64,000 nt of DNA from Flavobacteriaceae bacterium UBA2765 (GTDB lineage Bacteria; Bacteroidota; Bacteroidia; Flavobacteriales; Flavobacteriaceae). Below, one piece after another: positions 18,374-26,756 of the stretch (position 1 is its first letter; the number at the start of each line of letters is the position of its first letter). The notes beneath the pieces were generated by a model, which was not told where the DNA came from, did not search any database, and was given only the letters and a program-made list of their open reading frames with translations. The stretch lies in the NCBI GenBank assembly GCA_002352665.1, contig DEIV01000014.1:1-64000 (forward strand), read 5' to 3'. The position numbers and the translations under genes are program-made.

Positions 18374-18473
18374 AGTTTTAACAGTAAAACCAAAGAAAAT
18401 AGATTCCGTTTTACGATATACTTATAAGTTGTAAGTATCATTTTTTATAGGGGTTTCTTTTTAATAGCTGCTG

Positions 18474-18504
18474 CAAATATAAGGTTTTTTATTTATTAAT
18501 GCAA
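18474..18504 (-). promoter_or_regulatory. Complete Bacteroidota promoter upstream of the sugar transferase gene
   Basis: On the minus strand TTG (18504-18502), a 20-bp spacer and TATATTTG (18481-18474) fit the consensus TTG-N17-23-TAnnTTTG. Transcription would start near 18466 and run towards the sugar transferase gene, with a leader of about 260 nt. Confidence 0.7.
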
Positions 18505-18616
18505 CTTTTTTACTAAAAAAACACAATACTAAGATTCTGAATAGAAGATAATTAAAATAAAAAAATAAGTTTAATTAAAAAAAATATGAAAGATATAGAG
18601 ATATTTACCTAGTTTA

Positions 18617-19414
18617 TCATGAAAATAATGACTTTATTCGCATTTTTCGATACGAAATAGCTTCATTTAAATTCGGCGTTGTGTTATAGGTTGCTTCATC
18701 ATCATTATTCGGCATATAATTATATTCCTTTTGGTCTAAAATATCCAAAGCTTCAATCATGGCCTTTGCAGCAATGGTATAATTTCTCTTCACGATTGAA
18801 TTAAAATTATCTCTATTATTTACCTTGTATTTCTTTTGCACAACAATATCTCCAGAATCAATGCCTTCTTCAACAAAATGTATTGAAACTCCTGTTTCTT
18901 TTTCACCATTTAAAGCTACCCAAAATGGTGTTAATCGACCTCTATTTTTTGGTAATAAAGCATTATGCCTATTTAACACACCTATTTTTGGAATACTTAG
19001 TAATTCTTTCTTTACAATATTTTGACTCTGATTGATAATAACGTCTATATCTAGAGTTTCTAAATGTGTTCTGAATTTTTTGCTATTCGGAGTCGTTATT
19101 GACAATGTTGGAATACCTTTAGATTCTGCATAAGCAGCTATTGAAGGATCTTTTGAAACTCCTAATTTATAAAGTTTCTTTTTTATTTTATGAGTAATTG
19201 TCTTAATAGAAGTTTTTAAAAAATGCCATGGCCCCATAATTAGTAACAATGAAAGGATATAGGTATATTTAGACTTTCCTTTAGAAAGCGTTAACCTATT
19301 ACCTTTAGGTATTGCTAATCCTACAATTTCATTATCTTTTGCATCAATAATTTCCTTAATAAAATCATAAGTCTGAATGGGGTCATCCATTGTTATTATA
19401 TATATTCTCATCAC
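18617..19414 (-). CDS. Formyltransferase family protein (probable sugar N-formyltransferase)
   Basis: 265 residues with a methionyl-tRNA-formyltransferase-type catalytic domain. The catalytic Asn, His and Asp lie in LNRHNALLPKNRGR and EEGIDSGDIVVQKKY, with WVALNGEKETGVS between them, as in enzymes that pass formyl from N10-formyltetrahydrofolate to an amine. It lacks the usual C-terminal tRNA-binding domain and sits in a polysaccharide locus, so a sugar amine is the likely acceptor. Its start overlaps the stop of the deacetylase gene by 4 bp, so the two are translationally coupled. The acceptor amine may be exposed by that deacetylase or made by the VioA-like aminotransferase. Start taken at 19414 (MMRIY); Met2 at 19411 is possible. 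Confidence 0.82.
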   Translation of the reverse strand: MMRIYIITMDDPIQTYDFIKEIIDAKDNEIVGLAIPKGNRLTLSKGKSKYTYILSLLLIMGPWHFLKTSIKTITHKIKKKLYKLGVSKDPSIAAYAESKGIPTLSITTPNSKKFRTHLETLDIDVIINQSQNIVKKELLSIPKIGVLNRHNALLPKNRGRLTPFWVALNGEKETGVSIHFVEEGIDSGDIVVQKKYKVNNRDNFNSIVKRNYTIAAKAMIEALDILDQKEYNYMPNNDDEATYNTTPNLNEAISYRKMRIKSLFS

Positions 19415-20331
19415 AATAATCCTTTTTGTTTACAAAATTCTTTTATGGTACAAAATTCAAAATTATTTTTATCAAAATAAGCAATTTCTCTTTCGTATAT
19501 TTTGACACCTTCAATACCTAAATTTTTAACTTTAAGCTTTGACCTTAGCGTATCTTGTAAAAATGCAGCTATAAAATTTTTAGATCTCTTATTAATTTGT
19601 CTCTCTTCATCACTTTCATCAATAAATTCATTAGGATGTGTATCAAATACAATGGGTTTTCCTGTCATTGACGATTCAAAAGCCATTACTCTACGTTGAA
19701 TTGCTGTAAGTGTTGGAAATATACGCATGGTAGTACTTAAATATGGTAAAATTGAAGCAGTTAAGGGAACTTCAATAATCTGTCCATCACCTCTTTTAAA
19801 TAAAGAACCTTCACTTGTCCGATAAGGTAATCTTGGAGCAGTTAACCAATTCAATTTCTTTAAGCCACCAAAAGACATAAACATATCAAATCTCTGAGAA
19901 GCCACTGAACTATCAATTTTATAATTGCATGCTGCCAAGGCAGTTGCAGTATCATTATTAACTCTTAGTGCAGGCGCCCTAAAAGATATAATTTCTTCAC
20001 CAATAATATTTTCAATTATATCTTTAGATTCTTTTAAATGGTCTATTTGATCATTTAACGACATTACATCAAAACCATGTTCCTTTTTATGAGATAAACC
20101 ATGGCTACCTACTTCATGTCCATATGGAATCACCATTTTTACAATTTCAGGATATAATTTTGCAATGTATCCGGTAAAATAAAATGTAGATTTTACATTA
20201 TATTTCTCATACAAATCTAACAATAAGGGCATTCCTTCTCTCAAAACCTTATAACCGGTTTCATCTCTTAAAGTATTGTGCCATATTGATGTTGTTTCAA
20301 CATCATTTGATAATAAGCAATATTTTTTCAT
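19411..20331 (-). CDS. Polysaccharide deacetylase (NodB-like, CE4)
   Basis: 306 residues with the NodB homology domain: motif 1 SNDVE (the Asp and metal-site region, about 8-12), motif 2 GHEVGSHGLSH (His ligands), and motif 3 SFRAPALRVN. Such enzymes remove N-acetyl groups from amino sugars in a metal-dependent way. No signal peptide is seen, which suggests a cytoplasmic substrate such as a lipid-linked sugar. It lies 1 bp after a second deacetylase-like gene and overlaps the formyltransferase gene by 4 bp. Confidence 0.87.
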   Translation of the reverse strand: MKKYCLLSNDVETTSIWHNTLRDETGYKVLREGMPLLLDLYEKYNVKSTFYFTGYIAKLYPEIVKMVIPYGHEVGSHGLSHKKEHGFDVMSLNDQIDHLKESKDIIENIIGEEIISFRAPALRVNNDTATALAACNYKIDSSVASQRFDMFMSFGGLKKLNWLTAPRLPYRTSEGSLFKRGDGQIIEVPLTASILPYLSTTMRIFPTLTAIQRRVMAFESSMTGKPIVFDTHPNEFIDESDEERQINKRSKNFIAAFLQDTLRSKLKVKNLGIEGVKIYEREIAYFDKNNFEFCTIKEFCKQKGLL

Positions 20332-20332
20332 C

Positions 20333-21091
20333 TTATTTTCTATATCTTACCAATATAGCTTTAACTATATTCTTAATATTTTGCATTATCAATTCAACAA
20401 ACCATAGACCACCTACATTGAACCACCGGTGTGGATGAGTACTTATAATGAGCTTATTTGGGAGTTTATCTTGCTTGATTAAATCCATCATATGGTCAAT
20501 ACTATTGATGGGTATATTTATTTTGGTTTGCACTTTATCTCTAATAATTACACTTTTTTTATTCCAAGCCCTACCCGTATCAGTAATGTAAAAAACTTCG
20601 TCATAATCAACATCAAAATAAGGTTCTGCAATGATACCATTTTCTTTGTAGTTATATTTTTTCCAGATTTCTCTGTTATCAATTCTGTTTTCAGGACTGC
20701 CATGCATACATACAGTAGTTACAGGGTAAAAAGTTCTAAAATATTCTAAATTACTTTGATAATTTTCATAAGCTTTTTCAAAATTACCTTTAGCCATGCC
20801 TAAGTCTTCATAATGATAACCTACTTCATGTCCCATTGACACAATTTCTTTAATTACATTCTTATCATTACTCTCAGGAACAATTCTAAAATAATAACTT
20901 CCTTTTACCTTTAAATCACGCTCAATTTTACCTAACCAAGTAGCATTTATTGATCTTCTATCTACGTCATGTCTCAACACTACCACTTTGTCTTTTGGAT
21001 TCTGAATAAATTTTTCAAAAGTCTGAAAATTGTAGTTTTTATCGATTAGAACCTCAAGTAGTTCTTTATATTTGTTTAATGTAAAGTCCAT
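20333..21091 (-). CDS. Polysaccharide deacetylase-like protein
   Basis: 252 residues of a divergent NodB-type fold: VVLRHDVDRR (motif 1, Asp-containing) and MGHEVGYHYEDLG (motif 2, His ligands) are clear, and CMHGSPENR may contribute a later motif. No signal peptide. This short form is common in polysaccharide loci, where the substrate is usually unknown. The gene abuts the GT4 gene upstream without a gap and the next deacetylase downstream, so all are probably on one transcript. Confidence 0.8.
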   Translation of the reverse strand: MDFTLNKYKELLEVLIDKNYNFQTFEKFIQNPKDKVVVLRHDVDRRSINATWLGKIERDLKVKGSYYFRIVPESNDKNVIKEIVSMGHEVGYHYEDLGMAKGNFEKAYENYQSNLEYFRTFYPVTTVCMHGSPENRIDNREIWKKYNYKENGIIAEPYFDVDYDEVFYITDTGRAWNKKSVIIRDKVQTKINIPINSIDHMMDLIKQDKLPNKLIISTHPHRWFNVGGLWFVELIMQNIKNIVKAILVRYRK

Positions 21092-22138
21092 TTATTGTTT
21101 ATTAATTTGCTGGTGTATTGTCGTAAAAAATAAATCATTAAGTTCTGACACTTTAGATTTATTATACCCCAAAGTGAATTTGTTTTTTATTGTTTGAAAA
21201 TTTACCAAAAAATTTTCCGGTTCAGAATAAAATACGCCTCCATAATCTGTGTCTAAATAATGATTTAAACTTCCGTAATAAGTAGTTAAAACCGGAACAC
21301 CGCAAGCTCTAGCCTCCAACACAGATAAAGGCATTCCTATTGAACTATTTTTCTTAACTACAGGGAATATGTATAGATCGCTTAATTGGTATATTTCTTC
21401 AATGTTTTCAATATATCTATCCAAAATAATTATTCCAGATTTCAGGAGTTCATCTTTCAATTTTCCAGTACCAAGTGCATCAGTGGGTGTAGAACTACTT
21501 CCCACTACAACAATTTGTAATCCTTCATTTTGTAAAGGAATTAGCAATTTTAAATTTCTCCCTTCATTCAAATGCCCCATATGTGAAACTATAAATGCAT
21601 TTTGAGGTAAATCATATTTTATTCGCAATGTTTTTTTATAATCAATATTCTTTAATGGTTTAAAAATGGATAGATCAGTCAAAAGCGGAATCATTTTATT
21701 TTTTATTTTTACATTATTCCAATATTCATGTAATACTGGTGATGGTGTAAAGGCCATTCTTGGTTTTATAAACTTTATTATAATTTTTTGCCATGACTTT
21801 ATTGGTTTAGGTTGTAAGGCAATAAAAATTATATGTGATTTTCTAGCGAAATAGGTAAACACTTTAAGTCTTAAATAACTTGCAAAAGTACTAGACTGAA
21901 ACGGTAAATAAACGATAGAATCCGGATTAAAATCTTTTATTATTGACTTAACTTTATTTGAATAAAATAACACGTTTGTGTCAATAATTTGGATATTACT
22001 CTTTTCAAAACCATAACGGCAAACTGCCTGTAAATCATAATTTTTGTCTAAATCTAAAAATAAATTATAGACTGTTTTCTTAATCCCCTCATCGTATGGA
22101 GGATTGAGATATTCAGATATAAATAGTACTTTTTTCAA
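21092..22138 (-). CDS. Glycosyltransferase family 4-like protein
   Basis: 348 residues with a GT-B fold. The N-terminal domain opens with FISEYLNPPYDEGIKKTVYN, and the C-terminal nucleotide-sugar domain has AFIVSHMGHLNEGRN, a YQLSDLYIFPVVKK segment and SIGMPLSVLEARACGVPVL, the E-x7-E-like region. It is expected to act in the cytoplasm on the growing lipid-linked repeat unit. Donor and acceptor are unknown. It starts 5 bp after the nucleotidyltransferase gene. Confidence 0.82.
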   Translation of the reverse strand: MKKVLFISEYLNPPYDEGIKKTVYNLFLDLDKNYDLQAVCRYGFEKSNIQIIDTNVLFYSNKVKSIIKDFNPDSIVYLPFQSSTFASYLRLKVFTYFARKSHIIFIALQPKPIKSWQKIIIKFIKPRMAFTPSPVLHEYWNNVKIKNKMIPLLTDLSIFKPLKNIDYKKTLRIKYDLPQNAFIVSHMGHLNEGRNLKLLIPLQNEGLQIVVVGSSSTPTDALGTGKLKDELLKSGIIILDRYIENIEEIYQLSDLYIFPVVKKNSSIGMPLSVLEARACGVPVLTTYYGSLNHYLDTDYGGVFYSEPENFLVNFQTIKNKFTLGYNKSKVSELNDLFFTTIHQQINKQ

Positions 22139-22143
22139 TATAT

Positions 22144-22848
22144 TTAAATGTTTTTAGAAGGACTTTCTCCATTTAACACCTGAGCTTCTGCAATACTAAT
22201 TTTTAACTTATCAAGATAATAATTATCTATTTCATCATTAGGGTCAAACAAAACAATAGGGTTCTTTTGTCTTTTTGATCTTTCTATACAATTTTCAGGT
22301 GTATCACATATGAAAATATCTAAAGGCACACCTTTTAAGTCTGCAATTTTCTTTTCTTTTATATAAAATAAAATAGCCGATATTAAATTTTTAAAACCAG
22401 GTTTTCTAATAAGTGAAACATCAATATCAGAATGTTTATTCAAAGTTCCTTTACAAATACCTCCATGAGATACAGTATATAATACCCAATTTTTATTGGA
22501 TAAATTTTCTAATCTACTTTGAATTGCATATAATTGATTAAACAAGTCAGGTTTTGTTGTTTTAAACCATTTTATTCTATGTACAAATAATACATAAAAA
22601 TTACAATTAACAAACCAATTTAAAGTGTGAGCAATTATAAATGCTAAAATCAAACTAATTAAAAGGGATGTTTTCATTACACTAAAAAAAACTATAAAAA
22701 ACAATATCCAGAAAAAAATTGTAAACAATATTTTATATAATTTTTCTGATTTATCTGCATGTAAAATACCTTGCATTAACCAATTACTTACAATCTGCAA
22801 CCAACTAAAATATTTATTGTTTAAAATATTATCAATAAAACTACTCAT
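22144..22848 (-). CDS. Membrane-associated nucleotidyltransferase-like protein
   Basis: 234 residues. Two hydrophobic spans at about residues 40-58 and 60-90 precede a small soluble domain. This carries a pol-beta-type nucleotidyltransferase signature: SHGGICKGTLNKHSDIDVSL, with the GG at 129-130 and the metal-binding D141 and D143. The protein may transfer a nucleotide or a phospho-group at the membrane; its substrate is not known. The start overlaps the end of the kinase-like gene by 8 bp, which suggests that the two act together. Confidence 0.7.
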   Translation of the reverse strand: MSSFIDNILNNKYFSWLQIVSNWLMQGILHADKSEKLYKILFTIFFWILFFIVFFSVMKTSLLISLILAFIIAHTLNWFVNCNFYVLFVHRIKWFKTTKPDLFNQLYAIQSRLENLSNKNWVLYTVSHGGICKGTLNKHSDIDVSLIRKPGFKNLISAILFYIKEKKIADLKGVPLDIFICDTPENCIERSKRQKNPIVLFDPNDEIDNYYLDKLKISIAEAQVLNGESPSKNI

Positions 22849-23476
22849 CCAAAAAATTATTTATATCGTTCTTTACTAAACTATATTCTCTATTATTATT
22901 TATTACCTTTAAATTTAGGTCTCTTCCCAGTATTTCATATACTTTTACTTTTAGAGCTAAATTTTCATCGTGAACCGTATCTTTTTTACGATCCCTAATT
23001 ATGTTCTCATCAACTTTCAATATTATTATTTTTATACGCTCCGGCAACATCTTAATGAAGGACTTACCAATATACGTTTTATGCAAATCCATTTTATGCG
23101 TATCAACCATCAAATCAGCCAACGTATCTAAACTAAATCTGTCAAATAATACAACTTCATTTGCTTTAATTCTTCTCTTTTCAAGATTCCATTTAATCTT
23201 AAAATCTATTAACTGCAATTTGGGAAATAGCCAAGAGACAAATACAGAATTTGAGAACTTATGTGTACTATATTTAATACCATCTATTGTTTCTCTTTTA
23301 GTTAAACCAACTAATCTACAGTAAGCCATAAGGGGTTTTGAGGTAATTTTTGGGGATCTCAACCAAATATGTCTGGTTTTGATTCCCTTTTTAATGATAC
23401 CATCTTCAACCTCTTTCAAATATGTAGTTTTACCACTTCCGTCAGAACCTGCAATATAAATAATACTATTTTTCAT
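22841..23476 (-). CDS. Thymidylate-kinase-like P-loop protein
   Basis: The start is taken at ATG 23476 (MKNSIIYIAG, 211 residues). An upstream ATG at 23500 would add eight residues before the P-loop strand and overlap the preceding gene by 35 bp. The Walker A motif GSDGSGKTT lies near residues 10-18, and VVLFDRFSLDTL matches the DR-containing segment of thymidylate kinases. The genomic setting argues against housekeeping dTMP phosphorylation: it sits between a GT4 gene and a membrane nucleotidyltransferase gene and overlaps both. It may phosphorylate a sugar, lipid or nucleotide used in the pathway. Confidence 0.75.
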   Translation of the reverse strand: MKNSIIYIAGSDGSGKTTYLKEVEDGIIKKGIKTRHIWLRSPKITSKPLMAYCRLVGLTKRETIDGIKYSTHKFSNSVFVSWLFPKLQLIDFKIKWNLEKRRIKANEVVLFDRFSLDTLADLMVDTHKMDLHKTYIGKSFIKMLPERIKIIILKVDENIIRDRKKDTVHDENLALKVKVYEILGRDLNLKVINNNREYSLVKNDINNFLDE

Positions 23477-24605
23477 TAAGTACTTTTTTGTATAAATCAA
23501 TTACATCTTGGTTTACCTTTTCTATAGTAAAATCTTGAACAGAATCGATACAATTTTGTTTTAATTTAGAAGCATTATTAACAGCTTCTTCCATTTTTAA
23601 AGCCAATTGATCTATACTTTCTTGTTCAACCAAATACCCATTATATCCATTTTTAACAACTATTGATATATCACCAACACAGTTAGCAACTACTGGGATT
23701 CCACAGGCTAATGATTCCTTTATTGATAATGGACTTCCTTCATTATTAGAATATAAAACTGAAATATCTGCCAAATTAAATATTTCAGGCAATTCGCTTC
23801 TTTTTCTAATACCAAAAAATGTTATGGCTTTGTTCAATTTTAAACGGTTTGCTAATTCTTTTATTTCATTCATTAAAACTCCATCACCAACTAATATAAG
23901 TTTATAAGTTTGGTCATTCTTAAATAGAATATCAAAAGCCTTTATAATTTCTTCTATTTTTTTAGGAGGCTCAATCCTACCTACATATAAAATGATTTTA
24001 TCGATTTTAGAAAAGCCAAACTTGTCTCTCACTTTATGTTTATCATCAGGTTTAAAAGACGACACATTAACACCTGTTGGGATTACATAAATCTTCTCCT
24101 TATATTTAGGATATAATTTTAAATAGTAATTTTTTGTGATTTCATCAACAGCAATAATGGCGTTGGTTTTTTTTAATGCAAATTTTTCTAAATAATTGTA
24201 AATAGTTCTTACAGCTTTGCCCTTTCTGTCATTAACTGTACGAGCCTGTTGTCCATGTAAACTTATAACAGAGAATCTATTTTTTAAGAATGTAAAAGCA
24301 GCAAAATGATCCGGTCTATGAGCATGGATAATAGTATCTTTAGAAAGTTTAATAAAAAATGATCTAAGAAATAGTTGAATCAAGAACTTATTTGTGCTAG
24401 TGACATTATTTTGAATTTGGTAATATTTAAGTCCCTTTGTTTTACGGAAATTATAAACTTTACCAATAAAACCAACTGAAATATCTTTTGATAATAAGAA
24501 ATTAATTAATTCTAGGATATATCCCTGTATACCACCAATCGCCTTTAACTCTCTTTCCGAATTTTTATTTTCAAAGGAAATCACCCCAATATGATAAGCT
24601 TTCAT
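23466..24605 (-). CDS. Glycosyltransferase family 4
   Basis: 379 residues, GT-B fold. N-terminal acceptor domain with AIGGIQGYILELINFL and HAHRPDHFAAF. C-terminal donor domain with ILYVGRIEPPKKIEEIIKAF, LVGDGVLMNEIKELA and EGSPLSIKESLACGIPVVA (E-x7-E). This is a retaining GT4 enzyme by family. It lies 2 bp after the DUF354-like gene and overlaps the start of the kinase-like gene by 11 bp. Confidence 0.88.
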   Translation of the reverse strand: MKAYHIGVISFENKNSERELKAIGGIQGYILELINFLLSKDISVGFIGKVYNFRKTKGLKYYQIQNNVTSTNKFLIQLFLRSFFIKLSKDTIIHAHRPDHFAAFTFLKNRFSVISLHGQQARTVNDRKGKAVRTIYNYLEKFALKKTNAIIAVDEITKNYYLKLYPKYKEKIYVIPTGVNVSSFKPDDKHKVRDKFGFSKIDKIILYVGRIEPPKKIEEIIKAFDILFKNDQTYKLILVGDGVLMNEIKELANRLKLNKAITFFGIRKRSELPEIFNLADISVLYSNNEGSPLSIKESLACGIPVVANCVGDISIVVKNGYNGYLVEQESIDQLALKMEEAVNNASKLKQNCIDSVQDFTIEKVNQDVIDLYKKVLNEK

Positions 24606-24607
24606 AT

Positions 24608-25705
24608 TTATTTAAATTTATTTTGATAATCAGGATTCTCTTTCATTATTTTATGACTTTCAGGATAATTTTTTATGAACCATGTAAAAAAAGCAGAAAC
24701 ATCAATTTTTTCTTCAATAAGTCTCTTTCTTTTGACCTCCCAATCTGATTTAATACTATTATTTTCTAATAATTCTTCTGCTTTTTGCATAGCAGAATCA
24801 ATATTTTCAATTCTATAACCTAGGTCATAATTTTCTTCTTGGTCTATTAAATATCCTCTTTTTGTTTTTTGAATATTTATCCATGGTACACCTAAAACCC
24901 CAGCTTCAGAAGCGGTGGTAGTACCTTCACCTATATACAACGTACAAAATGATAAAAGTTGTGTATATTTTGTCGGTTCAATATTTAATTTATATTTATT
25001 AAATCTTTCATCTAAATCTCTTTCAGTAATAGAAATAAACACTTTTGCACCATATTCACTTTCTAACTTCAGAATAAAACTTAAAATTTTATCGTCATTA
25101 GTTAAGACTTCTGAGTTTAAACCGATGTCATGCATGGCATTCAAAGCAGAAAATCGCATTAAAACTATTTTATCAGATTTTTTCAAACCCAAACTTTCCA
25201 ATATACTAACATCGGGCTTAAAAATATTCGGATGTAAATATGCCAATTCTTTATAACCATTAAACCTAATAATGCAGTTGGTTGGAGGATTCAAATAAAA
25301 TGAATCAACTAACAATAATGAATCAATTCTTTTATGTGAATACTTAAAATTAAAAGTTGCCGTTTCGGTATCTTCCCAACAAACTAAAGGAATATTATTA
25401 AATTTACAAGCTAAACTAGAATATGGAGTTGCTGGAGAAAAGATTAAATCAGGTCTAATTTTTCTTATAATACGATTGACACCATAAACAAGGGTAAAAG
25501 TGTTAAGTATTTTTCCAACAAACGAATTTCTACTTTTACCAATAACACTGTTTTCAAAATTATAAGTATCGACAATAGTTTTAATAATTCCTTCTTTTTC
25601 AACTACAATAAAGAATACTTTACCACCTTCTTCTTCTATCTTTTTTGCAGTTTCAAAAACAATATAGGGATCGACTGGATGGTATACTATGAATAAGACT
25701 TTCAT
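24608..25705 (-). CDS. DUF354-like glycosyltransferase
   Basis: 365 residues resembling the DUF354 family, which has a GT-B-like fold related to UDP-GlcNAc 2-epimerase and MurG. It starts with VLFIVYHPVDPYIVFETAKK. It also has FRFNGYKELAYLHP-type sequence (FNGYKELAYLHPNIFKPD), IVLMRFSALNAMHDIG, and a C-terminal GEGTTTASEAGVLGVPWI segment that would bind the donor. It probably transfers a sugar in repeat-unit assembly, but an epimerase-like role is possible. Confidence 0.75.
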   Translation of the reverse strand: MKVLFIVYHPVDPYIVFETAKKIEEEGGKVFFIVVEKEGIIKTIVDTYNFENSVIGKSRNSFVGKILNTFTLVYGVNRIIRKIRPDLIFSPATPYSSLACKFNNIPLVCWEDTETATFNFKYSHKRIDSLLLVDSFYLNPPTNCIIRFNGYKELAYLHPNIFKPDVSILESLGLKKSDKIVLMRFSALNAMHDIGLNSEVLTNDDKILSFILKLESEYGAKVFISITERDLDERFNKYKLNIEPTKYTQLLSFCTLYIGEGTTTASEAGVLGVPWINIQKTKRGYLIDQEENYDLGYRIENIDSAMQKAEELLENNSIKSDWEVKRKRLIEEKIDVSAFFTWFIKNYPESHKIMKENPDYQNKFK

Positions 25706-25748
25706 AAATTAAGGTTTCTTTTAATTTTCAACTAATTAGTTAAAATTT

Positions 25749-26756
25749 TTATTTGATTTTGGATAATATTTTCAAGCCCAAAATTCCTAAATTATACAAT
25801 AATGGTTTGAAAATAATAGTAAATCTACCATATTCCACTAATTCACCTCCAAATTGAGCCTTAAACTTTCTAACTCCATAATCTTCTCCTTTAATTCCAG
25901 CTCCCATAAAATCAAAAGACTCTTTATTATTTTCAAATCCATATTTAATTACAGCCCAAGCAGCTAAAGTACTGGGAAATTGATGCTTATACTCCCTATC
26001 CAATCCTCCTCTATACCAATCATATACAGTTTTTTCATCATATAAAAGAAATGCCCCACCAATAATTTTATTGTCAAACTTTAAGGCTACTACATTAGCA
26101 AAATTTTGTTCGCATAAAGATTCAAAAAAATGTAAGGATTGCAATGGTTTCTTTACTTTTTCAACATATATTCTATGAATTACATTATAGACTCCTTCAA
26201 TATTTTCCTTATTATTTTCATAAGAAATTTCAACACCTTCTTTAATGCTTCTTCGTATTTGTCTTCTTTTTTCAGAAGTAAATAATTTAAATTTTTCTTC
26301 TTCAGTTGTTAATTTTAATATAAAATTTTGATAGGGTATATAATTCCATTTGTTGTCCTTATATATTTGGTCAAATTCACCATAACTTGATAAATTTCTT
26401 GTTTCAGCAAAAATTACCTTTTTTGATATTTTTTTATTAATATTTTTAAATAAAAACGTTATTATTTCTTTCCGATTATTATGTGACTGAAAAATTGGGC
26501 CACCATAGATAATTGCTCTTTTGGACAATGCACTCATTGGCCATGAACCATTACTTTGAATAACCGTCAAACAAATTGCTAACAATTCACCTTGAACAGA
26601 TTTTACAGAAAACACAAATGGTTTATACCCTTTTTGATTTAACCAAAATTTATACATTTCAGGGGATTGGAATACGCATCCATTTTCTGACTCATTATTA
26701 AGTTTAAGCCATTTTTCTATATCTACATTCTCAAAATTATCATTAAATTCAAGCAT
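25749..26756 (-). CDS. FemAB/GNAT-like aminoacyl or acyl transferase (copy 2)
   Basis: 335 residues built from two GNAT-like halves, as in FemX/FemAB and in related exopolysaccharide acyltransferases. Shared with the upstream paralogue are KRAIIYGGPIF in the first half, RRQIRRSIKEGVEI in the middle, and FMGAGIKGEDYGVRKFKAQF with GGELVEYGRF at the C-terminus. FemAB proteins use aminoacyl-tRNA to add amino acids to lipid II; in a polysaccharide locus the acceptor is more likely a sugar amine or hydroxyl. It overlaps copy 1 by 8 bp. Confidence 0.75.
   Translation of the reverse strand: MLEFNDNFENVDIEKWLKLNNESENGCVFQSPEMYKFWLNQKGYKPFVFSVKSVQGELLAICLTVIQSNGSWPMSALSKRAIIYGGPIFQSHNNRKEIITFLFKNINKKISKKVIFAETRNLSSYGEFDQIYKDNKWNYIPYQNFILKLTTEEEKFKLFTSEKRRQIRRSIKEGVEISYENNKENIEGVYNVIHRIYVEKVKKPLQSLHFFESLCEQNFANVVALKFDNKIIGGAFLLYDEKTVYDWYRGGLDREYKHQFPSTLAAWAVIKYGFENNKESFDFMGAGIKGEDYGVRKFKAQFGGELVEYGRFTIIFKPLLYNLGILGLKILSKIK

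Larger units (their letters stand above)
18209..18616. other. 408-bp intergenic leader region before the sugar transferase gene
   Basis: No convincing gene. On the minus strand it contains a full promoter (18474-18504), then a hairpin with a T-rich tail (about 18350-18373), and about 260 nt of potential leader before the sugar transferase start. A 66-codon minus-strand frame (18241-18441) begins 26 nt after the predicted start point. It encodes a hydrophobic basic peptide with no recognisable domain, and its status is uncertain. The remainder is AT-rich and featureless. Confidence 0.5.

Noticed and set aside
18241..18441. 66-codon minus-strand frame after the leader promoter
   Set aside because: It has no recognisable domain and contains the attenuator-like hairpin; kept only as a note, not as a gene.
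22841..23500. Housekeeping thymidylate kinase
   Set aside because: It overlaps genes for a glycosyltransferase and a membrane nucleotidyltransferase, and its sequence is divergent beyond the P-loop and DR segments.
24915..25256. 113-codon plus-strand reading frame
   Set aside because: It is a shadow in antisense to the DUF354-like glycosyltransferase gene, whose motifs are clear.
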